Positions 1 to 10,605 of a stretch of 64,000 nt of DNA are shown here, in pieces. A program made the position numbers and the translations under genes. The stretch comes from Dichetophora obliterata (lineage: Eukaryota > Arthropoda > Insecta > Diptera > Sciomyzidae): the NCBI GenBank assembly GCA_963920525.1, contig OY986437.1:111468715-111532714 (forward strand), written 5' to 3'. The stretch's first letter is position 1; every line of letters starts with the position of its first letter. The notes below the pieces were generated by a model. It was not told where the DNA came from. It ran no database searches and saw only the letters and a list, made by a program, of their open reading frames with translations.

Positions 1-1629
1 ATAGAATATAAAAATTAAATCTTAAAAATATACTCTAAAAGTCTTAGACCTTAACTGAAAATATTGTTAAAGTTACAGCCAAAAGAAGACAAAGCGTCGT
101 AACGTATATTAAAAGAGCTGTAAAAACTTTAAACACGTTTTTTTCGAAACTACGTTTTCGAAACTTTAAACACTTTTTTCGAAACTTCGGGAAGCACTAA
201 CTAAAAACTATTCGACCGATTTGGCTAAAAATTTCAACTGTTATTTAAGGCATACATAGCTAGTTCCGGAACTTTAAAACAATCAATTTTTCAATAAGTT
301 AATTTTTTAAACAAGGTAAAAAAGTTAGATTGACAATTTTTTTTTCACAAGTTTGCCATTTTTTATTTGTTTTTTAAATATACATATTATAGGATAGTGC
401 ATTACAAAAAAGCCTGACGAACGATATTCTCTTTGATTTTCTTATTTCAGATGAACACGTAAGGCTGGGTGCTTCCCCCAAAAAAACACTCCTTCTTTCG
501 ATTACTCTTCTTTGATATAGATAACTATAAGCAAATTAATGTACAATCAAGTCAAAGAAAATTCTTTTGCACATTTTACGACATCAATAAAAACATTTAA
601 ATTTCAAAACGATCGCATTTTATTTTCTTATTTAAAAAAATTTATGAAAAAAGTCAAAATTTCGGTCGTTTCTCTGAGCTACTACCTTAAAATTTATAAA
701 GTTACTTGAATCGAGTACAGAAACAAAACTTAAATAAAATTTTGCAGTAGTTAGAGAAGCGTATTTTGAATAGATTTATAAAAAAATTGTTAAAATGATG
801 TCAAAAAGAAGTACAAGCAAAAAGAAGTACTTTTAGCGTACTTCGATACAAGAAGTACAGCGAGAAAAAAGAAGTAAAACACTGCCAAAAGGAGTACGGT
901 TGGTCATATTATGTATACAGTACGTATAATGCGTATTATGGGACCGTGGTTTCATTTTTGTTTTGACGAATTTGTGTTTCTTTTTTCTTTCTAAACAATT
1001 TAAACAATTATAAATGCACTTACCATAAATGAATTTAAAATTTCTGTAAAGTTCCTAATAATTTTGTGATGGCAATTTCTTTTTAATACAATTACGCAAT
1101 TAACTTATTTAGCCACTAAACGCTCTTTTTTAGGTTTCGTAGTTAAATGTGTTTATTAAAATAAACGAACAAAATTATATTTATTTAAGTATTTATATTA
1201 CTTATATATTTACTAACATAATTTTCATTGAAGTTAGTAAATAAAAATAATTTAAAAAGTTATTAATGCACTAAGAAATCGGAGCAATAAAAGTACTAGA
1301 ACAAAATTGATAGCAGTCAATATAGTACCAATTAGTATGATATTTGGGCAACCGTGTACGTTTTTAACTCTAATGAAATTGCTCTCATGATTTTTTTTCT
1401 GCTCTCATTTTCAAATAAGCATACCAATTTGAGAAAACGTCAAAAATATGAATAACCTTATAATAATTGAATCATGGTTACTACAAATACATAAGTAACA
1501 TTTGAAGCTGCTACTCATTTTAATACTACTTTTCACGCCCTTTCAAAAATTTCTTTATTCTTCCGTTTTTTCTGTTCTTTTGTCTCGACTTTCATTCGTC
1601 AAGTCTTGACGGTCAATATATATATGAAT
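1..1629. other. AT-rich DNA, no gene seen
   Basis: I see no coding region, RNA gene or clear terminal repeat here. Two local patterns stand out. Near 140-185 the words TTTCGAAAC and CTTTAAACAC recur. At about 790-880 the word AAGAAGTAC recurs at short intervals, and similar AAGTACT-rich runs occur in the hAT-like element near 53.8 kb. The tract is probably old repeat-derived DNA. Confidence 0.5.
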
Positions 1630-2306
1630 ATATATGCTTTGAAAACTATAAAGAAATTGATGTAAATGATTTCAAGTTTTTAAAAAATCCTAAAGACATT
1701 TATTTAGGAGTCGAGGTATATTCGTCTTTAAGCTCTAGGCATAAATTATTTGAATCAGATGAAATGGATTTTAGATAACATTGCTTAAAATTTCATGTTG
1801 AGCTTTGCAATTGTTTATTACAAAAGTTTGATTTTGGGAATGATTTTCTAAAATGTGTCGAGCTTTTAGCACCAACGAAAATTTTAAAAGGCAAGATTTC
1901 ACTATTTTCAATTTTTGTATTTTTCTACCTAGTGTCATCCATTCAGAAAAATTACAAGAAATTTACGATGAATTGCATGAGTTGCGCCACATTAATTTCA
2001 GTGATTTGAATTTACTTAATGAAAAATATTGAAACTTTTTGGAGATAATTTGGAGAAACGTGGAGATAATTCCGAAGTCTTTCCATTACTTACAAAACTA
2101 GTTTATGTTGTTTTAACGATACCTGCAGTAACAGCAAATGTAGAACGTAGTTTTTCACAAATAAATATTAATAAAACTCAAATCAGAAATAAATTAGAAA
2201 TTCCCACCTTGTGTGGGATTTTTTGAACTAAAAATTTTTTAAGGAAAAGCGTTTGGAACTGGTCAAATTAAAACAGTCATCAGAAATTATAAAAAAGTTT
2301 GATTAA
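1630..2306 (+). pseudogene. hAT transposase, C-terminal remnant
   Basis: This is a broken reading frame resembling the end of a hAT-superfamily transposase. The open piece at 2029-2226 carries the hAT dimerisation signature: a run of hydrophobic residues, then IPAVTANVERSFSQININKT, corresponding to the family's IPaTSaxvERsFS core. Upstream, 1640-1920 gives hAT-like text in pieces (for example FLKCVELLAPTKIL) split by stops and frame changes. Downstream, the frame beginning at 2244 (EKRLELVKLKQ) completes a C-terminus and stops at 2304-2306. No terminal repeats were found, so this is a fossil rather than an element with visible ends. The exact left limit is uncertain. Confidence 0.6.
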
Positions 2307-3326
2307 TTTTTCAGATTTCATCATATGTGACTGTTTGATTTTTCTTAAACAGTCTTTCTATTGCAAAATTTTACAAAAGGTTTGATATAAAAAGTATTTC
2401 TAATTTTGGGTTTATTATTACAGATTTGAGAAAAAATGCTTTCTGCATTTGCTGGTGCTTCAGGAATCGATTAAACAGCATAAACAACTTTCCTTTGTAA
2501 AGAACAGACTTGGAATTATCTCCACATTTCTTAAATTAATTTACTAAAATTAATTTGATTTATTAATGAGTAAAACTATTTTATATGGCATGCAATTTTC
2601 TATGATCTCAAAAATTGGCAATGACATTAACATTCATATAAATATCAAATGTATATTTTTTTTAAACTAATTTTTAAGTTTTTCAACTGATAATTTAAAT
2701 GATTTTAGTTAATAAGTGCGATTGTTTTTGTTTTGTTTATTTATTAATTTAATTTAAATACTTTATTTCAAATACAAGAATAAAAATTTTAAAGTACAAA
2801 AAATAACTAAAATTAAATATATTTAAAATGTATATATATGTTTTAGTTATTTTTTTTTAGTTCCAGTTTTTTCACAAAAAATTAAGATTTTTGCTGAAAA
2901 TTAAATTTTAACAAAAATATGGCAACACTGTTTTTGATTTCAATGTAAACAACATTTTAAACAAATGCCTGTCAATATATCAAATTCACAAACTTTTTTT
3001 TTTCTTTTTTAAATTTTTTAGCAATTGTCATTCTAATTATCAAAGTCACAAACGAAAACTACAACTGTTCCTACTTTAAAGCATCAGTATTCTCACTTCA
3101 ACTACAAGGCTCTTACAACTCGTTTATGAATACAACGCTTTTAAAGAGTATTTTAACTTTAAAAAGCATTTTAACTAAAAAACGTTTGAAAGCTGTTTTA
3201 AAATATTTTTATGAATACGGCTGATAAAATATAAATATCACTCGAATTTATCAATAAAATAAAAAAGTAGACTAATGTGCTTGCTCCAAGAAAATGTGGC
3301 GGTAGGGCAAGAAGCTATCTTCAGTA
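2307..3326. other. AT-rich DNA, no gene seen
   Basis: Nothing codes here as far as I can see. A 25-bp stretch at about 2509-2533 is close to the reverse complement of 2055-2080 inside the hAT remnant (shared core GGAATTATCTCCAC). It may be a leftover subterminal repeat of the same element. Confidence 0.4.
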
Positions 3327-3501
3327 GAGTGGTCCTTATTTTGCGACTTTTGAATTATCATCGCGGAATATCATTATTTGGTTACATAAAGTGTATTTTT
3401 TTAGCTGCATGGGAAGTTTCGATGGTTGTTCTCTATGGTTTGACAGTTGAGAATGTAAAGCAGTTTTGGCATATCTGTTCAGTAAGGTTTGGCAATTTAT
3501 A

Positions 3502-3637
3502 ATGAATCCTTTAACGCCAGAACAACGCTTCGAAATTGTGGAAACTTACTCATTTCTGGTTAAATGGCTTCGTCAATAAGCCAAATTCCCATATATGGAG
3601 CGAAGACAATCCTCAAGCCCTTAACGAATCACCATTA
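3502..3637 (+). pseudogene. Mariner transposase, 5' fragment with internal deletion
   Basis: The start codon at 3502 gives MNPLTPEQRFEIVETY, the usual opening of a mariner transposase of the LTPEQR type. After 16 residues it jumps, with a frame change, to text matching the middle of the protein (HFWLNGFVNKPNSHIWSED), which includes the region just after the second catalytic aspartate. The helix-turn-helix region and the first aspartate are therefore deleted. The fragment stops at the target site of the next inserted element and resumes at 6249. Confidence 0.75.
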
Positions 3638-3982
3638 GGGAAGAGTCATCCCCGCTGCCTCAAGTACTAGCTGTCACAACTTCGATATTTTCCAATAGAA
3701 TATGTTATCGAGTTGGATATCAATGCCATCTCTAAGCTATTGCAATTTCTACCATCCCAAGAAAAATCAAGTGCCGTTAGTTTTCTTTTTCAAAAACTAT
3801 AAGTGATTTAAGAAATTAAGTTATACTTAAGTAATTTTATAGTTTTTTTATATTTGTGTTAAAACAAAGAGAAGTGAGTAATGTTCAAGTTTTAATAAAT
3901 TTCCAATAAAATCGATATCGTATTTTGTAAATATCTATTAATTTTTGGATAAAATTTTATATATAAATTTAAAGAATATTCA

Positions 3983-4220
3983 CCCTTATTCTTGAATCGG
4001 CGTCGAGTAAATGTCGTCGTTGAGAGCTTTATTTCACCAATAAATTGTCGTCGAAAATCATTTCGACGATCAAAAATTTTAATATTTATTTGACAATGTT
4101 TGCTCAATAATTGCCATGAAGGATCACTGCAGATCTCAACGTCGAAATTGAAAGTTTCAAGAATATCGCAATTTTGTTTCGACGTCGTTTTGAGAGCGAG
4201 CGCGGGTTCAAGAATAAGGG
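3983..4220. mobile_element. 238-bp MITE
   Basis: CCCTTATTCTTGAA opens at 3983 and its exact reverse complement closes at 4220. The inverted similarity continues inwards for about 40 bp with mismatches. No gene is present, although an open frame of 130 codons crosses it on the minus strand by chance. No target duplication was recognised. Confidence 0.65.
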
Positions 4221-4249
4221 CAATTTTTTCAAATTTTTTGCCAATTGTA

Positions 4250-6070
4250 CAGGTTGTCTCAGCGCTGGCGGGGCTTATTGTCACTGCGACAACTTACCCC
4301 ACCTAACATAGAAATTCATGAAAGCATTCTTAAGGTTTGTTATGTTCTATTTATTTAAGGAAACATGCCAAGAAATCGCAAACGACTTGCAAACTGAGGT
4401 CGGACATCTTTAGAAGTCATGATGCAAGCTGTAGCAGCGTAGGAAAAATTTTTGATATAAATTATCGAACGTTTACTCGATATTGCAAAAAAAAAAGACA
4501 ATGAGTCTGTTAACTTATCTGTTGGATATGTGAAAACACGACAAATTTTTACAAGGGAGCACAAGCAATAACTGTCAAAATACTTGCAGAGGGCATCCGA
4601 TATATATTTTGGATTGAGTCCTGTAGAGGTCAGAAAGGTTGCTTTTGAATATGCTGTTGCTCTTAATAGAAAACTTCCAGGGGGTTTATGGGTCGAAATA
4701 AAGAACTTAGTGTGAGAAAACCAGAGGCAACCAGTCTTGCTCGAGCTACAAGTTCTAATGATCACAACGTCAATATGTTTTTTAATAATTTGACAAGTGT
4801 TCTAGAGTGGTACAAATTTAGTGGAAGTGATATTTGGAACATTGACGATCACCACTGTGCAAAAGCCACAACGAATAGTTGCTTGAAGAGGATTGAAGCA
4901 AAATGTTGCTATTACTTCGGCTGAGCGGGGCACACTTGTTACTTTAGCTTTTGCAGTATCAGCTACAGGAAACTCAATTCCATCGTTATTTGTCTTTCCG
5001 CGTAAAATATTTAAAGAGGATTTTGTTTCTAGTGGACCAACTGGATCACTTGGCGTTTCGAATCCTTCAGGTTGAATGAATGAAGACAGTTTTTATATAT
5101 TTATGCAACATTTTGTTCGGCAAACTAGGTGCAACCTTGAGCACCCACTACTCCTCTTATTAGACAACCATGATTCCCACCTGTCAATCAATACTTTAGA
5201 CTATTGCAAGGATAACAGCGTTGTAGTATTGTCGTTTCCTCCGCACTGCTCGCACAAGCTACAACCATTGGTTCGCAGTATCTACGGTCCTCTAAAGCGA
5301 TATGTAAATATTGCTTGCGACGATTCGATGAAAAATAATCCAGGAAAGACCATGCCAAATTATGACATACCAGCTATTGTTAAGACCAGTGTGCCAGCAA
5401 CTGTCTCTCCTCAGAATATAATGTCCGAATTTTCAACGACTGGCATTTGTCCTTTAAATCGGCTGATTTTTACGGACATTGACCAAATAACAGAACAAAA
5501 CGACGACAATGTGCTAAAAGCGAGCCACAATACCAAAGGTGTAGAACAAGTGTGTAAAGCACCAACTCCCAATGGAAATAGTTCCCAATTTTTAAATCAT
5601 TTCAAACTCCTCGTCCGAATATTGGCGAACCAACACCCGAAACTATTCGACCATTTCCTAAAGCTCCGCAATGGAAAACAACTGAAAATCCAAGGAAAAA
5701 GTGTAGAGTAGTTTTGACCGATACTCCAGTTAGGAATAGTTTACAACTGCAAAAGTGCAAGAAGCCAAAAATAAAAGGTAAAGAAGACATTAAAAGACGA
5801 AACGTCAGAGTTAAGCCGAAAACAGCTGCTAGCAGCGATGAAGATAACGAGGATTCAATATGCGTAATATGTTGTCAAGCATTTTCGAACGTCAAATCCA
5901 ATAGCAATTATCTATTGTGCACATTATGCATACACTGAAAGTGATATTTTAAAATAACTATTCCTGCTTAAATTGTGCATCGAAGTATGGCAGCGATGTC
6001 AGTTAAGAAGTGTGACAACGAGGACTACGCGTTGAGACAAGTTACCCCAGTCGTGGGGTAATAAGTTGTA
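4250..6070 (+). mobile_element. pogo/Tigger-like element, degraded
   Basis: The element is defined mainly by its transposase remnant (4365-5938). Subterminal sequence on the left (TTGTCTCAGCGC and CAACTTACCCCA, about 4252-4305) has inverted counterparts on the right (TTGTCTCAACGC and CAACTTATTACCCCA, about 6018-6070). The outermost left end seems lost, so both limits are approximate. Confidence 0.6.
4365..5938 (+). pseudogene. pogo/Tigger (jerky-like) transposase pseudogene
   Basis: The start at 4365 gives MPRNRKRLAN, then a stop, then text matching the CENP-B/psq-type helix-turn-helix (SLEVMMQAVAA), with stops. The DDE_1 endonuclease domain follows across 4688-5711: NIDDHH (first aspartate region, family DEt), TLVTLAFAVSATGNSIPSLF (family GNxxPP.f), LLLLLDNHDSHLS (family LL.DNHxSH, second aspartate) and VVLSFPPHCSHKLQPLVRSI (family PPhtSH.lQPLD, with the final aspartate lost). 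The C-terminus has a cysteine cluster, CVICCQAFSNVKS...CTLC, reminiscent of the zinc-finger tail of insect jerky-like proteins. There are at least four stops or frame changes, so it is not functional. Confidence 0.8.
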
Positions 6071-6248
6071 TCAGAGAAGTTAAATTTTTTATGAAGAATA
6101 TTTTTTATTTTAATTTTAAATTATGTACGTTATTAATATCAGGAAGAAGAATAAATTATTGAATTTATGTTTAAAAGTCTAACAGTGTCATTAATGCTTT
6201 ATTTGTAGGAGTTCGTTCAAATTTTGTGACAACTAGTACCACTCTCCC

Positions 6249-6780
6249 TTACATCCATTTAAATTGACTGTTTGGAGCGGTTTACACGCTGACAGCATCA
6301 TCTTTCGAAATGAGGAAGTAGCTGCCGTTACGGTAGATGGCGAGCGCTATCGAGCCATGCTGACTGATTTTTTGTTTCCAAAAATTTATCAGCTAAACAT
6401 CGACGACATTTCGTTCCAACAACACAGCGCAACTTGCCATACAGCGTGCTTAACCATCAATTTATTGCAAAATCAATTTGGTGACAACGTTATTTCGAGA
6501 AGTGGTCCTATTAACTGGTCCCCTTGTTCGAGCGACTTAACGCCTCTCGATTACTTTTTATGGGACTTTGTTAAGTCATTGGTTTACGACGACAAACCAG
6601 CAACTCTTGAAGCATTGGAAGCCAGCATTTAAGCCACCATTGACGCCATACTCCCAGATTTATTTGAAAAAGTAGTGAAAAATTGGACTGATCGGATGGA
6701 CTATGTAACTCATAGCCGCGGCGGACATATGCGGGAAATCATATTTAAAAAAAAAAATGCCATGAAATTATCTACCGGAT
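6249..6780 (+). pseudogene. Mariner transposase, 3' fragment
   Basis: This continues the fragment that ends at 3637. Residues read LHPFKLTVWSGLHADSIIF, then GERYRAMLTDF, SFQQHSATCHTA (the family's QDGATCHTA block, changed to QHS) and LTPLDYFLWDFVKS (the LTPLDFFLWG block holding the last catalytic acid). A stop follows GALEASI at about 6630, but coding-like text continues to the family's C-terminal H.RGGH block (HSRGGHMREIIFKKK). The missing D of QDGA and the stop mean it is inactive. Confidence 0.8.
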
Positions 6781-7510
6781 TATAATATTAAAAAATTCAT
6801 TTCAAAAATATTTCTGTCCTGTTTTACTATTTAAAGTTCTCATGCAGCTAAAAAAACACCCTAGTTATAGATCTAAATATGAAAGAAATTTTTTTGTTAT
6901 AATTTTTTATATGATTTATAGGTTGCTAGCCGTTGTCAAAGTTTAGCCCTCTCACAAGAAAACGTCCCTTGTTGTCATTCGCCGATTTAAATGAGTTGCG
7001 GATATGTCATAGAGGACAAAAATCTAAGGTACATGTATTTTTTATAGGTGAGAAAACTCTGGTTTAAAGGTTCATAATGGCGTCTGAAAATTTAATATAA
7101 ATTTTAGCACTTTCATGTCCGCCATATTGGAGCCGCCATTTTAAATTTTCAATTTTTGACTCCATTTTCGTGTTTATCGACCCCAAAAACATACAGGTAC
7201 TCGTACCTGATTTCATGTAGATACGAATTCGTCTTCTAGTTTTGGCCACTTTTTCCTGCCATTAGTAAAAAAATGCCTTGTAGCTACCCCTAAATATCAT
7301 TTAAAAATTAAAACAAAAAATTTACTAGTTTCTTATTGTATGTATTCAAATAATGAGTTGCCCCGTGAAATTAAAAGAAAAAATATTTTTCTTAGGAATA
7401 AGGACCACCCTAATCTCCAGGCGTAGAGCGCTTAACCAGGCGCTTAATAGTCACTGGGACTACAGATACTGCAGTGGGGACCAAGGTCCTTAAGCCGGAA
7501 CTCAGGAGTA

Positions 7511-7741
7511 GAGGTCAATGCCAAGACAATCCACAGGAGTCTAAAGAAATGTGGACTTTCTCCTAGAACAAAAGTGAAGAATCCCCTTTGGACTGATAAG
7601 AACCGAAGGCAAAGATATGAATTCGAAAAAAGTATGAGGGAATCATATGAACTGAGGTCTTTAAGATTTCAAGAATTCATCTCTGAAACTAGGATCAAAC
7701 TTTATAAATACTTTAAAAAGACGTTCTTGGGTTTATTCTAG
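7511..7741 (+). pseudogene. Tc1-like transposase fragment
   Basis: A 76-codon open stretch reads EVNAKTIHRSLKKCGLSPRT, then KVKNPLWTDKNRRQRYEF. This matches the second helix-turn-helix and linker of Tc1-type transposases (pattern vs.kTvrRrL...Gl..R....KP.Lt.knr..Rl.F). Coding-like text extends upstream to about 7420 in other frames. No catalytic domain follows, so it is a short relic just outside the outer element that ends at 7410. Confidence 0.6.
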
Positions 7742-8330
7742 ATTCGGGGGGCTATTTTTGAAAAATGTAACATTTTAATGTTTTGCTATTTGTCGGTTAA
7801 ATAATTTCAAATAAAATTAAGTTTTCTTTCCATTTGTATACGTAAGCAAGAAGGTTAGGTAATTTGGCGGCTGACAAACTTAAAACACATGATTTGTCCA
7901 TTGTCCAGAGTGAAAATTTGCCGAAGAATAGTTATTTTGAAAAGGTACTGGGGTCACTGGAACCTAATAATAACCTTATTATATTTTAATAAGGACTCCT
8001 TAAGTAATGTTAGCACCAAAAAAACCTGATTGCAATCTCATGCGCTAGCAAATCAGAAATGGTTATCATTGTTTATATTCGGATCATAGGATGGCTGTTT
8101 CCTGCGTCAACTCTAAACTACCACCCAACATTGATAGAAAGGTGAACTAAGGAAGAATGGCAATTAGTGCATCAGATGTAATAGATCTAAGTGTCTAACT
8201 GATCGTGCAATATGTTTATAGGAACAAACCCCTGGTTCTCTCAATTGCTTTTTTGAAGGCATATAGATCGACTTAGGTTTTCTTTGGATATTCGAGTTTC
8301 TGCTTTACATTCTGTTCAGTATAACTCCCG
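7742..8330. other. No gene seen
   Basis: I recognise no coding sequence, terminal repeat or array here. Confidence 0.4.
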
Positions 8331-8590
8331 TGTAAGTATAAGTGGCATACTGGTTCAGTGCGTGGACCATAAGTCAAGAGTACCCTGGTTTAAAACCACT
8401 TTCTGATACACAATGTTTTTAAATTAAAATTAATATTTTTTTCGGACTTCACCTCTCTGCAGACAATGGCAAACCTCAGAGAGTAAAAACTGTTAAGTAA
8501 AAAGCCTGTTGAGAACATGAGCCGTCCGACATAAAGCTTGTAGGTTCAGTTCTCGATCATTTGTGTACAAATATTTACGAACACGCACAA
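8331..8590 (+). repeat. SINE-like dispersed repeat, degraded
   Basis: TGGCATACTGG near 8342 fits a tRNA A box, and GGTTTAAAACC near 8390 is a weak B box about 45 bp later. The following CAGACAATGGCAAACCTC and GACATAAAGCTTGTAGG segments resemble a repeat type I associate with tephritid genomes. It is badly worn, and the family is from memory rather than from a search. Confidence 0.35.
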
Positions 8591-10605
8591 CACATTTTAT
8601 CACAAGAAGCTTGGTTGAAATGCTAACAACGACTGAAATAGCCAATTCGTTTTCTTTTCACCTTCCAAGTACGTGACAGTGAAGTATGAAGGGTAGAGTT
8701 TACTTATTGCCCACAGCTTTTGGCTCACTTATTAAGATCAGATAGCGCTGACCCAAGTAACTTCGAATGAATACATAACGTATGATAACACTTTCCCAGA
8801 GAAGCAATACCCACCTCTTCCACATAAGCAACCACTCTGCACTCAACAGAATATTAATTAGCGCCAGAGGGACGCATTCATTGATCCAAAATCATGTCAG
8901 TGCCCCAATAATTTTTTTTGAAAAAACATTGTTAAACACGCCTTCAATATCCCGAAATGCCATCATAATGTATTCCTATGTTTTTGCGTACACAAACATT
9001 ATTGCACCTGAATGATGAGTCAAAACATTTACTCCACACAGCGTTAACGTAATGTTCACTTTTATTCACTCATTATTAGTATGTAAAAATGATTTAATTA
9101 TAATTAGTTACCTGATAATATGAATCCGCCATGATGATGATTTGGTGTATTATTGCTGGTAAGAAAATCAATTTTTCAAAAATCACGACAGCTGAGAGTT
9201 TCAAATATATCCAAAACACTGTCAATTCTTATTATATCTATCGAAAAATATCGTATACGATAAGTTATTTTCGTTCTTTGCAAATCACAATTGTCGACGG
9301 CCAAGTGAGTAAAAAAAAAAAAAAAGATTAATTATGTTGCCAAAAAAAAGACGACAGCAAGAGAAGGCAAAACAAAATTGAATAAAAAATGCTTGAAAAC
9401 AAAATGTGCACGTAGTTTGTTGGAACAGAACAGTAATCGGCGCGCGAGATAAACAGTGAGGAAGTGACAGTTTTACGTTGTTATTGTCCAGCAGTGGATA
9501 ATGGCGTATCGAAAATTTTAAATAGTTCTCGATATTAATATGCAATATTGTGGCGCTTGATTTTATTTTGAAGATACTTGACATAAACACAAACAATGTT
9601 GCACTGTTTGAAGTGATGAAGTCTGAAATGAGAGGGGGAAAAAAGTATAAAAATTAGTATTTCCTGCAGTGATAAATGACAGCAATATTAAGAAAAGTAG
9701 TTAGGCTATAAATAAGTTTAACAACAACAACAAACAGATAATAACTTTCATACCCAGCTTATGCGCCAAAAGCAACTGATAACAACTTCAAAGAAGAAGC
9801 ACTTACAGCGACCTGACTAGATAACGTGTTAGTCCAAAACAAACAGGAAAGACCATAAAGTTAACGTTAATGCATCGAAACAAGAGAGAACCATTTTAAG
9901 ATTGTGCCACTAGTAGCAAAAAACATAAAGCTGCACCGTTTCGAAACTCGTCTTAGCCCTAAACTAGCTTAGGCGGCAACTGTTCTTATGTATGCCTGAA
10001 TTCATTACCACCCGTCACTGGTAAGCACTGTTTTAGCCTGGTAAAGCAGCTATATAGGTTTAGCGCTGAAACTACTTCTGTCTGTCGATGCACAGTTTGT
10101 GGAAATAAATAGTTTCTAGTTATTACGTAGAATTTAACGTATATCTTTCGCCATCATAAATTGTTTCAATTGCAATAGTTGCTGGATATAAATTTAAAAT
10201 GATTTTTTTTTAATGTATCTGCGCAGCGGGGCGCTGTTATATAGAATAATTTAAACACAAGCAACTAACAACTAAAGTGTGATTGTTTTTGTTATTGTTC
10301 TATGGAACTTTAAGGTGCTCTTCGGTGATAGCAAGTGGCTGTAGCGTACATTTTGAAATTTATTCAATTAGATATTATAAAACGTGCGAGAAATGAATGA
10401 ATGCCTTCAAAGCATTGGCTTCGACATCATGTAACAACATCGGTAACATCACGTATTCATAACGAAAAGTAAAAAATTTGACTAATTAGTGAATAAATTT
10501 CATCTAAGTTTCAGCAAAGTACGCTAGCAGAGAAATCCCTAGAAACTCCCCACATGTGACGAGAATATCGAACAAATCTGCGTAGCCGCTAGCTGCAGTT
10601 CTTTC
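8591..10605. other. No gene seen
   Basis: About 2 kb with no recognisable protein. The open frames at 8782-9015, 9131-9331 and 9285-9596 are short, low in complexity and match nothing I know. A 13-A run sits at about 9309-9323. The interval could hold host regulatory DNA or very old repeats. Confidence 0.4.

Larger units (their letters stand above)
3638..6248. mobile_element. TTA-flanked element inserted in the mariner gene
   Basis: The mariner reading frame is cut at 3637 and resumes at 6249, and the trinucleotide TTA is present at both junctions (3635-3637 and 6249-6251). The left end GGGAAGAGT and the inverted right end GGGAGAGT match, and both are followed by a shared GTACTAG.TGTCACAA block (the left copy has about 18 extra bases). 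A 3-bp TTA duplication with GGG ends points to a PIF/Harbinger-like MITE. It has itself been enlarged by the pogo element at about 4250-6070 and the MITE at 3983-4220. Confidence 0.65.
3389..6861 (+). mobile_element. Mariner-like element split by later insertions
   Basis: Imperfect terminal repeats share the core TTTTTTTAGCTGCATG: left 3389-3417 and, inverted, right about 6832-6861. TA lies outside both ends (3387-3388 and 6862-6863), as expected for mariner. The remains of a transposase gene lie inside, in two parts (3502-3637 and 6249-6780). The element is dead: it has lost most of its N-terminal half, carries frameshifts and is interrupted by the 2.6-kb element at 3638-6248. Confidence 0.75.
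3327..7410. mobile_element. Outer TA-flanked inverted-repeat element
   Basis: The left end GAGTGGTCCTTATT (3327) and the reverse complement of the right end GGGTGGTCCTTATT (to 7410) match at 13 of 14 positions, and TA lies directly outside each end. This suggests a Tc1/mariner-type or pogo-type MITE into which the mariner at 3389-6861 later inserted. The parts belonging only to this element are about 3327-3388 and 6862-7410; no coding sequence was seen in them. The superfamily call is inference from the TA target. Confidence 0.5.

Noticed and set aside
3892..4284. 130-codon minus-strand open frame
   Set aside because: It crosses an inverted-repeat MITE and the pogo left end; the frame is a product of the repeat symmetry.
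8341..8410. A tRNA gene
   Set aside because: Only A- and B-box-like words are present; no cloverleaf could be drawn and the B box is degenerate, so a SINE-like relic is more likely.
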